32,406 nucleotides of DNA, from NCBI GenBank assembly GCA_003170915.1, contig PMYB01000090.1, positions 1 to 32,406 on the forward strand, in the 5' to 3' direction. Both the position numbers and the translations under genes were made by a program. This DNA comes from Bryobacterales bacterium (GTDB lineage Bacteria; Acidobacteriota; Terriglobia; Bryobacterales; Bryobacteraceae). Under the pieces are notes generated by a model. The model had not been told where the DNA came from. It worked only from the letters and a program-made list of their open reading frames with translations, and ran no database searches. Shown here one piece after another: positions 15,901 to 23,651 of the stretch. Position 1 is the first letter of the stretch; every line of letters starts with the position of its first letter.

Positions 15901-16305
15901 TTCCGGCGAAATGGCCGCCATGCGGGCGAACGGGCGCATGGGCCCGGGAATCGGGGCCGTGGGCCAGTTCTCCGCGGCCGCCGGGGGCGCCGTCAAGCCC
16001 TTGCCGGCCAGCAGGTCGATGGCGGCAAGCCGCCTGGCAATGACTCCGGCGCGCGCCGTGTCGGGCGTATTCCGGAGGACCTCCAACAGTCTGGCATAGG
16101 CTTCGCGGCACGCTGGGTCGCCGTACCGTTCCAGGAACTCTGCGTAGCCGCTCAATGCGGAAACATCGTTGGGATTGTCCCGTGCGGCGCGGGCGAGAGC
16201 GGCACGCGCGCCGGCGCTGTCGCCGGAAGCCTCCGTCTGGGCCCTGACACGACCAGACGAGAGGAGAGTCAAGACAGCTAATGCAAAAACCGGCAACAAT
16301 CTCAT
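12967..16305 (-). CDS. Large secreted protein of unknown function, operon partner of the VWFA gene
   Basis: From ATG 16305 the product is 1112 aa, starting with a good signal peptide (MRLLPVFALAVLTLLSSGRVRA). GGAGGG lies 4 nt before this ATG. An in-frame ATG at 16371 would add 22 residues upstream of the signal and lies before the predicted transcription start, so it was not used. The early region (~25-75) looks TPR-like (ARAALARAARDNPNDVSALSGYAEFLERYGD). The rest is mostly helical with many Ala, Leu and Arg and no catalytic motif I can name. A more conserved-looking block is at ~800-900 (HTWRSTELFGTGWPSNGGGRL and the following LSTLPYALAEAEQNFL). The tight link to the VWFA protein suggests an extracytoplasmic complex (inference). 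Confidence 0.8.
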   Translation of the reverse strand: MRLLPVFALAVLTLLSSGRVRAQTEASGDSAGARAALARAARDNPNDVSALSGYAEFLERYGDPACREAYARLLEVLRNTPDTARAGVIARRLAAIDLLAGKGLTAPPAAAENWPTAPIPGPMRPFARMAAISPEAGADEMLSALARNVVTNGYQASHSNEALEPTEYLKLVHRYLSQARELDKLAGDGKVIQIASCDSPNVADLLRILGYRMRGGCGSEVVLETVNAPRAFLTTDSGFPLNDLEQALRTNRPFSYDFHPALVSVFFGWEYWMTGVKDKTAADFIESFISDPSVCRLYLGLSKLDRETAESLRKAVPFTRLKAYSHVLDFFGGMFELRGGKAVTPGGQRSAGAWGELVGGSPDQGATFFDKLIAKDDGWMASLYDALARIHGPVRDYLTDPARMKRFYAAVRGRVTSPGPARPVFRSNTDMMLLTTRLQIDAGGKPHIPGSLEVWKNLFVSHPQGKYDGKLTRSATGWKEPDDVLEALFALCRKSVENEPLKIFMAITDVDRNRAAPLEAATVERLARAYHDYGSQFAVFSESRSISDKSVNQYMDAIESINRIKDPLFFSDVAGSFQALVGLWQILVRQQTIPESQADSVFSGIAGSFLQIRNDRELFDAGRGGVKLLLAGAASGPAAAARSSNTHEWLVDLLAGAPEAGDTEAREQMAQETVRILEAQRIISLDTMFQLADHMESISHGEKLNTALVNRLASGIGEILLPRASLTGPEKNAMGFGYWTERHIEAERKLNLRAAIEKAAGDAEKLKDARGLMAPLLRDTLLAFNYAYYAPPGAQILYTNPVFVRSHDFVGAQGSSHTWRSTELFGTGWPSNGGGRLTGSLSTLPYALAEAEQNFLIPEHTQALIWGDLAPQMILDAKIPRWWNVTPAQVHWVGLHLRYGRELLAESALDAELRAQVLDSLSQMAPPARTHEVGALIDRGAVKDAVERVTPSELFWLGRDMASRQGFADSSCILAELRQLAQASPKEVNYAAISRAFGTPKPTLANSYEPELLNLRTFPTLMGYSSRIMAESWESNALYWAALADELSVPPAQLNLRIPEWTQKLVERIFASHLEDWPAVLKSLRLVGEDVRTRSRAAAASEKPGIEEFLNW

Positions 16306-16358
16306 ACAGCCCTCCGCCTCTGGTGAATCAATGTACCACGTTCTGGCTTGGTCTGGTG

Positions 16359-16388
16359 ATTCTAAAAACAAACGAATCTAGAGTACAA
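16359..16388 (-). promoter_or_regulatory. Possible promoter of the 1112-aa/VWFA operon: TTGTAC-N18-TAGAAT
   Basis: On the minus strand, TTGTAC (16388-16383) and TAGAAT (16364-16359, 5 of 6 to consensus) are 18 bp apart, with a predicted start near 16352 and a ~47-nt leader to ATG 16305. The -35 match is poor. Confidence 0.35.
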
Positions 16389-16397
16389 CCGGGGGGA

Positions 16398-16406
16398 TGT
16401 TAAAAT
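16398..16406 (+). promoter_or_regulatory. Extended -10 promoter TGTTAAAAT for the glycosyltransferase gene
   Basis: TG-T-TAAAAT matches an extended -10 (hexamer 5 of 6). The start site would be about 16413, which rules out translation from ATG 16397 and favours ATG 16436. No -35 is evident. Confidence 0.45.
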
Positions 16407-16435
16407 GGCGCCGGATGATTCAGGAAACAGCACCC

Positions 16436-17980
16436 ATGCGCCACGACGAGAGCCGAAGGCCCTGGATCGAGAGCGCGGGCGCGCTGGTGGCCGCCATTGC
16501 CGCCGTCAAACTGCTCCTGCACCTGTATGCCGGCCGCCATTACGGCTACTTCGTTGACGAACTCTACTATCTGGCTTGTGCCGATCATCTGGCTTGGGGT
16601 TACGTGGACCAGCCGCCGCTGATCGCTCTCGTCGCCAGGATCGCGCGCGTGTTGCTGGGCGATTCCCTGCCGGCCATCCGTTTCTTCCCGGCTTTGGCCG
16701 GCGCGGGCACGGTGATGCTGACGGGTCTGATCGCCCGCGAACTGGGTGGGAAGCGCTTTGCCCAGGGCTTGGCGGCCCTCTGCGCCCTGGCCGCGCCGGG
16801 CTTCCTGGCGCTCGACCATTTTCTTTCGATGAACGCGTTTGAGCCTTTGTTCTGGATGGGCTGCGCCTGGGTGGTCATTCGTATCGTACGCGCCGGCAAC
16901 GCCCGCCTCTGGCTGTGGTTCGGCCTGTTGGCGGGAATCGGTCTGGAGAACAAGTACTCCATGCTGATCTTTGGCTTCGGAATCATGGCCGGACTGCTGC
17001 TGACTCCGGAACGCCGCTTCCTCCGCACAAAGTGGCTCTGGATCGCCGGCCTCGTCGCATTCCTGATCTTCCTGCCCAACCTGCTGTGGAACCTCCAACA
17101 CCATTTCCCGTTCCTGGAATTGCAGGCCAACATCCGGCGCAGCGGACGGAATGTGGATCTGACGCCGTTAGCGTTTCTGGGCCAGGAGATTCTGGCCATG
17201 CTTCCTATGAGCGCGCCGATCTGGCTGGCAGGCTTGTGGTTTTTCTTCTTCCGCCGCGAGGGAAAGCCGTTTCGTGCGCTCGGCTGGGCCTGGCTGACGG
17301 CGGCGGCGCTGATCCTGGCGCTCAACCCGCGTACGTATTACCTGTTCCCCGCTTTTCCGATGCTGTTCGCCGGCGGCAGCGTGCTCTGGGAGCGATGGCT
17401 GGCTGGCGCTCGCCTACAGTGGATCAAGCCGGCGTATGCGTCTCTGATAGTCCTGATGGCCGCGGTGTTGGTGCCGACCCTGGTTCCGGTGCTGCCCGTC
17501 GAGACCTACATCCGCTATTCGGCAGCCATGCATCTTCAGCAGCCGCGATTCGAGACGCACAAACTCGGCCCGCTGCCGCAGCTTTTTGCCGACCAGTTCG
17601 GCTGGGAGGAGATGGTGGCCACGGTAGCGCGCGTTTATAACGGTTTGCCCGCGGATGTGCGAGCCAGGACCGCGATCTTCGGGCAGAACTACGGCCAGGC
17701 GGGCGCGGTGGATCTGTTTGGCCCCAAGTACGGGCTGCCCAAAGCCATCAGCGGACACCAGAACTACTACTTGTGGGGACCGCGCGACTATACGGGCGAG
17801 AGCATCATCGTCATGCAGGACCGTCAAGAAGAACTCGAGAAGCTATTCCAAGTGGTCCGGAAGGTGGCCCGCGTCGAGCACCCCTACTCCATGCCCTACG
17901 AACACTTCGACGTGTTCTATTGCCGCGGATTGAGGTTGCCATTGAAGGAATTCTGGCCGCAAGTGAAGAAGTGGAACTAA
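16436..17980 (+). CDS. GT39/ArnT-like polytopic membrane glycosyltransferase
   Basis: 514 aa from ATG 16436, which has AGGA 10 nt upstream and lies after the predicted transcription start; in-frame ATGs at 16415 and 16397 are alternatives. It has about ten hydrophobic membrane segments. The first periplasmic loop carries the family's acidic motif YFVDELYYLACADHL with Asp41-Glu42, followed by GYVDQPPL, as in dolichyl/undecaprenyl-phosphate-mannose transferases and ArnT. These enzymes move a sugar from a polyprenyl-phosphate carrier to a protein or lipid on the outer face of the inner membrane. The C-terminal ~130 residues form a soluble domain (IFGQNYGQAGAVDLFGP, then YYLWGPRDYTGESIIVM). Donor and acceptor cannot be told. 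It converges with the Gly/Tyr-rich gene; the two stop codons overlap. Confidence 0.87.
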   Translation: MRHDESRRPWIESAGALVAAIAAVKLLLHLYAGRHYGYFVDELYYLACADHLAWGYVDQPPLIALVARIARVLLGDSLPAIRFFPALAGAGTVMLTGLIARELGGKRFAQGLAALCALAAPGFLALDHFLSMNAFEPLFWMGCAWVVIRIVRAGNARLWLWFGLLAGIGLENKYSMLIFGFGIMAGLLLTPERRFLRTKWLWIAGLVAFLIFLPNLLWNLQHHFPFLELQANIRRSGRNVDLTPLAFLGQEILAMLPMSAPIWLAGLWFFFFRREGKPFRALGWAWLTAAALILALNPRTYYLFPAFPMLFAGGSVLWERWLAGARLQWIKPAYASLIVLMAAVLVPTLVPVLPVETYIRYSAAMHLQQPRFETHKLGPLPQLFADQFGWEEMVATVARVYNGLPADVRARTAIFGQNYGQAGAVDLFGPKYGLPKAISGHQNYYLWGPRDYTGESIIVMQDRQEELEKLFQVVRKVARVEHPYSMPYEHFDVFYCRGLRLPLKEFWPQVKKWN

Positions 17981-18633
17981 GGCAGCGAAAAGGCCACGCG
18001 CCGCTCGCGGTTCAGTTGCAGGCTGAGATCGCGGTCCACGGTGTCGAGCGGCGCCTGCTTCTGTTCGTAGTCGAGCGTGATGTAGTGGAGGGTCTTGCCA
18101 TCCACCCAGTACGCCTCGGCCGCGCGAATCGCGTGGTCGGCGAACGCCAGCAGATAAATGGGGGAGTCGCCGGTGCCTGAGGAGGATTTGATTTCCTGGC
18201 CATACTGATCGCATTGTCCGGGGACGGGATCGGCGCGCTCCACGTACCCCGTGCTGCGAGCCGCCTGGGCCGGTGCGGGATAGATCTCCGTCACGTTGGG
18301 CGAAGTATCGTAGCTATAAGGGTAGGAGTAGGCGTAAGGAGAGTAAGAGTAATCGTAGTAGCCAGGCCAGTAGGAGCCGCCGTAGAAACCGCCGTAGAAC
18401 CCGCCGTAGTAGCCGCCGTAGCCGTAGGAACGGTAGCCCAATCCGCCGCGGAAGCCGGAGTATCCCCATCCCCCACCGCCGCCGTGAAAGCCACCCACCG
18501 CACCGCCGCCGTGAAAGCCGCCCGCCCCACCGCCGCCGTGAAAGCCGCCCGCCCCACCGCCGCCTCGCCGCTGTGCCGTGGCGCCTGCCGCCACCAGGCA
18601 AGCGCATAATGCGATTCGCAGAAGAACTCTCAT
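17977..18633 (-). CDS. Secreted Gly/Tyr-rich low-complexity protein with conserved C-terminal domain
   Basis: 218 aa from ATG 18633, with GAGGGA ~8 nt upstream and an immediate signal peptide (MRVLLRIALCACLVAAGATAQ). The frame stays open upstream to 19005 but that part has no protein-like character. Residues ~22-60 are Gly/Phe/His repeats (GGFHGGGGA units). Residues ~60-110 are Gly/Tyr-rich (YYGGFYGGFYGG, then YDYSYSPYAYSYPYSYD), like structural or adhesive surface proteins. The last ~75 residues form a compact domain (IYLLAFADHAIRAAEAYWVD, DGKTLHYITLDYEQKQ, VDRDLSLQLNRERRVAF) that I recognise from other acidobacterial exported proteins but cannot name. Its TAG stop overlaps the convergent glycosyltransferase TAA. 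Confidence 0.8.
   Translation of the reverse strand: MRVLLRIALCACLVAAGATAQRRGGGGAGGFHGGGGAGGFHGGGAVGGFHGGGGGWGYSGFRGGLGYRSYGYGGYYGGFYGGFYGGSYWPGYYDYSYSPYAYSYPYSYDTSPNVTEIYPAPAQAARSTGYVERADPVPGQCDQYGQEIKSSSGTGDSPIYLLAFADHAIRAAEAYWVDGKTLHYITLDYEQKQAPLDTVDRDLSLQLNRERRVAFSLP
18477..18557 (-). repeat. Three 27-bp tandem repeats coding for nine-residue Gly/Phe/His units
   Basis: 18504-18530 and 18531-18557 are identical 27-bp units; 18477-18503 is a third with three differences. They keep the reading frame (GGFHGGGGA), so copy number can change protein length without a frameshift. Identity of two units suggests recent duplication or conversion. Confidence 0.85.
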
Positions 18634-18817
18634 AAAATGTCCCTCTACCTCGGAGCTTACTCCCAGCGGCGGCGTGCCGCAAGGGCGTAGCGCCCAGTTT
18701 TTCGGTGACCGATTTTCGAAAAAAGTTTCACCCTTTCGCCTCAATAGCTTACGGACGCCCGACGCCCGTCCGCTTGACACCCGTCTGCTACCCTGAAATC
18801 GGAAAGAGGCCTGCGCG

Positions 18818-18846
18818 GCGGGGTGCCCCCTGGGTCGCGCAGCCCC
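18818..18846. repeat. 29-bp intergenic repeat, copy 2
   Basis: It matches 748-776 at 26 of 29 positions in the same orientation, within a gene-free region. See copy 1 for the shared core. Confidence 0.55.
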
Positions 18847-19267
18847 AACGGTTTTCTTGCTGGCCAGCAAGCGTTGCAACTGAGGTGGTAATGAACTCCC
18901 GGCAGCCCCTAGAAAGGCTTCGCGTCGACCAGCGGCGACGGGAGACATTGGAACCGGTTTCATAATGCCGCGGGATCGGCCTAACGGCTCCCCGTAGGTC
19001 TTCATAGAGCCAAGGCGTCAAACCGATGCTCACATAGCGCTATCCAGCGTCTATCCCTGACTCGCAGACGCGGCTCGAATCACTGGCGGCCGGACAACGC
19101 ACGGCGAAAGTCCGCAGGATTCATCCTGTAGCCCCGGCCGCCGCAACGATCCTCGATCAAGTCCCTCCCCCTCGCCCGAAGTGTCTTTATCTCCGCTGTC
19201 TCCGTGTCTCTGCGGTGAAATTTCACTCCTGTGAAGAAACCGCCCATTTCTACGCACCCGCCGCGCA

Positions 19268-19276
19268 TGTTCTAAT
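19268..19276 (+). promoter_or_regulatory. Extended -10 promoter TGTTCTAAT, first SBBP gene
   Basis: TG-T-TCTAAT (hexamer 5 of 6) with no obvious -35. The same nine bases sit at the same distance before the second SBBP gene, and the leaders after them are alignable (both end TCCATG-like). This supports both the promoter call and the chosen starts. Confidence 0.55.
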
Positions 19277-19295
19277 AGATGTTTAAAGTTCTTCC

Positions 19296-21434
19296 ATGCT
19301 CGCTACCCATATGCTTCGTCTGTCCCGCTTGGGGTTATTCTTCTGCGCCGCTTCAATGCTGGCCGCAACCGGTGCGCCTTCCCGCCCCGACGCAGCGCTC
19401 GCGCAGGCCCGGACGGCGCTGGCGCGACTGCCGCTGCGCTTCGAAGCCAACCGGGGCCAGTGGGACCCCGCCGTCCGCTACGCCGCGCACGCCAATGGTT
19501 ATGCCTTGCTGCTGACGGCGGACGGCCCGGTCGTCGCCTTTCCGGGTTCCCAGCGCGTGAACATCCGCCTGCTCGATTCCAACCGGGCAGCCCCCATCGA
19601 AGCGCTCGACCCGCTTCCCTCGCACACGGACTATTTCCTCGGCAGCCGGCAACACTGGCACACCGGCATCCCCAACTACTCGCGCGTGCGCTATCGCGCG
19701 GTCTATCCCGGCATTGATGTGGTCTACTACGGGAACCCCAGCCGGTTGGAATACGACTTCGTGCTCCAGCCCGGCGCCGACCCCCGCGCCATTCGCTTCA
19801 AGTTTCGCGGCGCCGGCCATCTCAGAATCACGCCGGAAGGCGATTTGGCCTTCGAATCGGCCGGCACGCGCATGCTGCAAGAGAAACCGGCGATCTATCA
19901 AGAGGACGGGCGGACCGCGGCGCGGCGCCAGGTCCAGGGACGCTACGTGCTGATGGCGCGCAACGTGGTGGGGATCCGCCTCGAGCGCTATGACCGCACC
20001 CGGCCGCTGGTCATCGATCCCACATTGGTCTATTCCACTTTCATGGGAGGCTCGGGAGCCGACCAGATCACGGCGGCGCGGTTGGATTCCCTCGGCCATC
20101 TGTACGTTGCGGGTTCCACCGGCACTAACGACCTCGTGGCCACCACCAATACCTACCAGGCCGCCAACGCTGGCTTGACCGATATTTTCATTGCCGTCAT
20201 CGACACCACTCCCGGCAATGGTTTCCCGATCCTCTATTTCAGCTATGTCGGCGGGACGGGCAACGACATTCCGCTGGCCATGGTTCTCGACTCGTCCAGT
20301 AACATCTACCTTACCGGAACCACCGATTCGACTGATTTTCCAACCGCCGGCAGCGCCATCGCAACCGCGGGCGGGGGATCCAATATCGTCTCGGGTTTCG
20401 TATTGGAGCTGAATCCCGGGCTTTCCTCCAGCACCAGCAGCCTGGTGTACTCCTCCTACCTGGGCGGCACCACCGGAAATCAAAGTGCCAATGGCATTGC
20501 CCTGGACCCGGGCGGGAATATCTACGTCATCGGCTCCACCAAAGCCACCGACTTCCCGGTGACGTCGACCGCTTATCAGTCGACACTGAACGGACTGCAG
20601 GACGCTTTTCTGTGTAAGATAACTCCGACATCGAGCACGCTGGCCTATTCCACGTATTTAGGTGGCGAGTTCGAAGACGATGGCCGGGGCATTGCCATAG
20701 CGTCCAACGGCCTGGTGTACTTCGCGGCTAATACCAACTCCTCCCAGTTTCCACTGGCCGGCGCTTCCTACGGGAGCAGCCTGGTAGGCAACTATGACAT
20801 CATCATCGGCGCCATGGACATGACCCAGTCGGGAAGCGGTTCGCTGGTGTACGCCACCTACTTCGGCGGTTCGGACAACGACGAAGTGCGCAAGCTGGCG
20901 CTCGACGCCAACGGCAACCTGCTGTTGACCGGGTATACCCTTTCGGCCGATTTCCCGGTTACGCAGGATGCCATCCAGCCTGCCTACGGCGGGAACGGCG
21001 ATGCCTTCGTCCTGGTGGTCAACCCCACGAACCCGGCATTCCTGCTGTACTCCAGCTATTTGGGCGGAGCCGATGGCGAGGTAGGCTTTGATATCGCGGC
21101 GGATGCCGCCGGCTTCCTGTACGTCACCGGCTATACGATATCGGCGAATTTTCCGACCACGGCGAACGCGCCCCAACCGGTATGGGGGCCAAGCATCGAC
21201 ATCTTTGTTGCCAAACTGCAGCGGGGTGTGGCGGGGCTTGCCGGCCTGCAATGGTCGACCTATTTCAGCAGCGGCGTCGCCAACTCGGGTCTGGCTCTGG
21301 TGGTGGGGCCGGACGGAACCGTTTACGTGACCGGTTATGCCGGAAGCCAGTTTCCGGCCAGCTCGGGCGCGACCCAGGGCGCGTTCGATGGCGGTTATAG
21401 CGACGGTTTCATCCTGGTGATGTCGCAGCCCTAG
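19296..21434 (+). CDS. SBBP beta-propeller repeat protein, paralogue 1
   Basis: A 712-aa exported protein. The start at 19296 aligns with the start of the downstream paralogue; an ATG at 19311 is an alternative. A signal segment (LGLFFCAASMLAATGAP) is followed by an N-terminal domain (~45-255) typical of SBBP proteins: LRFEANRGQWDPAV, DYFLGSRQHWHTGIPNY, YPGIDVVYYG, and TRPLVIDPTLVYSTFMGGSG at its end (DUF7948-like). Then come about nine SBBP repeats of 50-60 residues, each with a 'L.YSTYLGG...D.A..IA.D..G..YV.G.T.S.DFP' rhythm, probably forming a beta-propeller. The family is common in Acidobacteria and other soil bacteria and is thought to be surface or extracellular; binding partner unknown. 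It ends without the usual PEP-CTERM or type IX tail. Confidence 0.9.
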   Translation: MLATHMLRLSRLGLFFCAASMLAATGAPSRPDAALAQARTALARLPLRFEANRGQWDPAVRYAAHANGYALLLTADGPVVAFPGSQRVNIRLLDSNRAAPIEALDPLPSHTDYFLGSRQHWHTGIPNYSRVRYRAVYPGIDVVYYGNPSRLEYDFVLQPGADPRAIRFKFRGAGHLRITPEGDLAFESAGTRMLQEKPAIYQEDGRTAARRQVQGRYVLMARNVVGIRLERYDRTRPLVIDPTLVYSTFMGGSGADQITAARLDSLGHLYVAGSTGTNDLVATTNTYQAANAGLTDIFIAVIDTTPGNGFPILYFSYVGGTGNDIPLAMVLDSSSNIYLTGTTDSTDFPTAGSAIATAGGGSNIVSGFVLELNPGLSSSTSSLVYSSYLGGTTGNQSANGIALDPGGNIYVIGSTKATDFPVTSTAYQSTLNGLQDAFLCKITPTSSTLAYSTYLGGEFEDDGRGIAIASNGLVYFAANTNSSQFPLAGASYGSSLVGNYDIIIGAMDMTQSGSGSLVYATYFGGSDNDEVRKLALDANGNLLLTGYTLSADFPVTQDAIQPAYGGNGDAFVLVVNPTNPAFLLYSSYLGGADGEVGFDIAADAAGFLYVTGYTISANFPTTANAPQPVWGPSIDIFVAKLQRGVAGLAGLQWSTYFSSGVANSGLALVVGPDGTVYVTGYAGSQFPASSGATQGAFDGGYSDGFILVMSQP

Positions 21435-21437
21435 GCG

Positions 21438-21446
21438 TGTTCTAAT
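21438..21446 (+). promoter_or_regulatory. Extended -10 promoter TGTTCTAAT, second SBBP gene
   Basis: Identical to the motif before paralogue 1 and beginning 3 bp after that gene's stop. The predicted start site (~21453) lies downstream of ATG 21445, so translation should begin at 21466. The second gene can therefore be transcribed independently. Confidence 0.55.
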
Positions 21447-21465
21447 GAGGATTCACACTTCATCC

Positions 21466-23571
21466 ATGTTTTGGAGTTTTCGCTTTGCCGTAGTTCTCTG
21501 TGCCGCTCTGACACTGGCCGCGGCGCCGCGCGAAGCAGCCATCACGCAGGCCAAGGCTACGCTGGCCCAGACGCCCCTGCGTTTCGAGGCCAACCAGGGT
21601 CAGTGGGATCCGGCGGTGCTTTACGCCGCGCGGTCGGGCGGCTACGAGCTGATGCTCACCGCGCACGGGCCGGCCCTGACCCTCGCAGGCTCCCGCCGCG
21701 TGGATATCTCGCTGCCGAATTCCAATCCGGCGCCCACCATCGAAGCCGTCGGCAAGCTTCCCACGCGCACCGACTATTTCGTAGGGGCCCGGGAGCACTG
21801 GCATACCAACATCGCGAACTACTCGCGCATCCGTTACGGCGCGGTCTACCCTGGCGTGGATGTGGTCTACTACGGACGGCAGAACCAATTGGAGTTCGAC
21901 TTCGTGCTTCAGCCCGGCGCCGATCCGCATGCGATTCGCCTGCGATTCCAGGGGGCCAGGCATCTCAGCATCACATCCGAGGGCGATCTGGCGTTCGAGT
22001 TCGGAAACGGGCGCATGCTTCAGAAGAAGCCGCTGATTTATCAGGAAGACCCGCTGACCGCGACCCGCCGCGAAATTCGAGGCCGCTACGTGCGGGTGGC
22101 GCGGGATGTCGTGGGGCTTCGCGTGGATGGCTATGATCGCAAGCGGCCGCTGGTGATCGATCCGACCCTGGTGTATTGCAGTTACCTGGGTGGCTCCGGT
22201 AGCGACCAGATCAACGCCGTCCAAGTGGATTCGCAGGGCCATCTCTACGTGGCGGGCTCCACTACTACCGGAGACCTGTTGGCCACCAACGGCGCATATT
22301 CGACCACCTTTAGCAGTCTGACCAGTATCTTTGTGGCGATCATCGACATCACTCCAGGCAGCGGTTACCCGATGCTTTATTTCACTTATATCGGTGGAGG
22401 GGGCGTGGACATCCCGCTGTCGATGGCTGTGGACGGCGAGGAAAACGTCTATCTTACCGGGACTACCACCTCGACCAGTTTCCCCATGACCGTCAATGCG
22501 GTGCAAACCACGGGAGCCGGCAGCGTGGTGGCCGCCTTCGTGCTCGAGCTGAATCCGTTTGGCTTGTCCGGCGGCGTTTCCCTGGTCTATTCGACTTTTC
22601 TGGGCGGCACCACGGGAGACACTTCCGGCAACGGCATTGCCGTGGATCGGAGGGGGTTGATTTACGTTATCGGCAGCACCAAGGCCACGGACTTCCCGTT
22701 GACCGATAGCGCCTACATGAGCGTGACATGGGGACCGCAGGACGCCTTCCTGTGCCAGATCGATCCAAACGCCGGCGCACTGGACTATTCCACCTACCTC
22801 GGCGGCGAACTGGCCGATCAAGGCCGCTCCATCGCGGTCGCCCCGAACGGCTTGGTCTACTTTGCGGTTACCACGGAATCCACCGAGTTCCCTATGGCCG
22901 GCTATGCCTACAACTACAACCTGACCGCACCCTTCGGCATTGTCCTTGGCGTAATGGACATGACCCAAACGGGAGCGGCTTCGCTGGTGTACGCCACCTA
23001 CTTCGGTGGTTCGGACATACAGGAAGTGCGCGGGATTGCATTCGACTCCGCCGGCCGCCTGCTGGTGACGGGCTATACCCTGGCGACGGATTTTCCGGTC
23101 ACGCCGGATGCCGTCCAGCCCAAACCGGGAGGCAATGGCGACGCGTTTGTGTCAGTGGTCAACCCCATGGACTGGTCGCATTTTCTGGTGTACTCCACCT
23201 ATCTCGGCGGTTCGCAAGGAGAGGTGGCATATGGCATCGCGGGCGATAGCGCGGGCTACATCTACGTTACCGGCTACACGCTTTCGCCGGACTTTCCGAC
23301 CACCGCCGACGCGATCGAGCCGCAATGGGGCGGCGGCATCGACTTGTTCCTCACCAAACTGAAGCCCGGCATCCCGGGGCCGGGCGGCCTGCAATCTTCG
23401 ACCTATATCGGCCAGAGGGGCGTTTATTCACCCACTGCCCTCACGCTGGGACGCGATGGAACCATCTATCTGGTTGGCTGGGGTGGCGTCGGCCTGCCGA
23501 GTACCGCCGATGCGCTCCAGGGCTACGGCGGAGGCTTGAGCGACGGCTTCGTCATGGTGCTGGGCAAGTAG
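21466..23571 (+). CDS. SBBP beta-propeller repeat protein, paralogue 2
   Basis: 701 aa from ATG 21466; ATG 21445 is in frame but lies before the predicted transcription start and adds only seven residues. The signal peptide is MFWSFRFAVVLCAALTLAAA. Domain order is as in the preceding gene: N-terminal domain (LRFEANQGQWDPAV, YPGVDVVYYGRQNQLEFDFV, RPLVIDPTLVYCSYLGGSG) then about nine SBBP units. Well over half of aligned residues are shared with paralogue 1 along the full length, so this is a tandem duplication that has diverged, with more change in the loops (e.g. paralogue 1 GSQRVNIRLL, here GSRRVDISLP). A strong terminator follows 26 bp after the stop. Role unknown; probably exported beta-propeller. 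Confidence 0.9.
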   Translation: MFWSFRFAVVLCAALTLAAAPREAAITQAKATLAQTPLRFEANQGQWDPAVLYAARSGGYELMLTAHGPALTLAGSRRVDISLPNSNPAPTIEAVGKLPTRTDYFVGAREHWHTNIANYSRIRYGAVYPGVDVVYYGRQNQLEFDFVLQPGADPHAIRLRFQGARHLSITSEGDLAFEFGNGRMLQKKPLIYQEDPLTATRREIRGRYVRVARDVVGLRVDGYDRKRPLVIDPTLVYCSYLGGSGSDQINAVQVDSQGHLYVAGSTTTGDLLATNGAYSTTFSSLTSIFVAIIDITPGSGYPMLYFTYIGGGGVDIPLSMAVDGEENVYLTGTTTSTSFPMTVNAVQTTGAGSVVAAFVLELNPFGLSGGVSLVYSTFLGGTTGDTSGNGIAVDRRGLIYVIGSTKATDFPLTDSAYMSVTWGPQDAFLCQIDPNAGALDYSTYLGGELADQGRSIAVAPNGLVYFAVTTESTEFPMAGYAYNYNLTAPFGIVLGVMDMTQTGAASLVYATYFGGSDIQEVRGIAFDSAGRLLVTGYTLATDFPVTPDAVQPKPGGNGDAFVSVVNPMDWSHFLVYSTYLGGSQGEVAYGIAGDSAGYIYVTGYTLSPDFPTTADAIEPQWGGGIDLFLTKLKPGIPGPGGLQSSTYIGQRGVYSPTALTLGRDGTIYLVGWGGVGLPSTADALQGYGGGLSDGFVMVLGK

Positions 23572-23597
23572 TTTGTGGCGCAGCCTCTCAGGCTGCC

Positions 23598-23624
23598 GTG
23601 TCCGCACTCATGCGGACACGTTTT
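23598..23624 (+). terminator. Intrinsic terminator after the SBBP pair
   Basis: Perfect 9-bp stem GTGTCCGCA / TGCGGACAC with loop CTCA, followed by G and TTTT. A second, smaller hairpin (GCAGCC-N5-GGCTGC, 23580-23596) lies just before it. Confidence 0.8.
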
Positions 23625-23651
23625 GAGGGCCGCGAACCACGCCGCCCTCCG

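Larger units (their letters stand above)
18634..19295. other. 662-bp region without a convincing gene
   Basis: Frames here on both strands are short, Arg-rich and match nothing I know. It holds the second copy of the 29-bp repeat (18818-18846), an isolated TTGACA (18774-18779) with no -10 at proper spacing, and at ~19185-19230 a stretch like TCTCCGTGTCTCTGCGGTGA that resembles a dispersed intergenic sequence seen in many environmental genomes (from memory). The extended -10 of the next gene is at its right end. The rest may be decayed sequence. Confidence 0.6.

Noticed and set aside
18290..18560. CRISPR-like short repeats
   Set aside because: The repeats are in-frame coding units for Gly/Tyr-rich sequence with no unique spacers.
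18774..18779. Perfect TTGACA as a promoter -35
   Set aside because: No acceptable -10 lies 15-19 bp downstream and no gene follows within 500 bp.
18634..19005. N-terminal extension of the Gly/Tyr-rich protein
   Set aside because: The frame is open but would bury the signal peptide; ATG 18633 has a good ribosome-binding site and starts directly with a signal sequence.
19051..19257. 68-codon minus-strand frame (EISPQRHGDSGDKDT...)
   Set aside because: This is the typical chance translation of a dispersed intergenic sequence; no start signal or domain.
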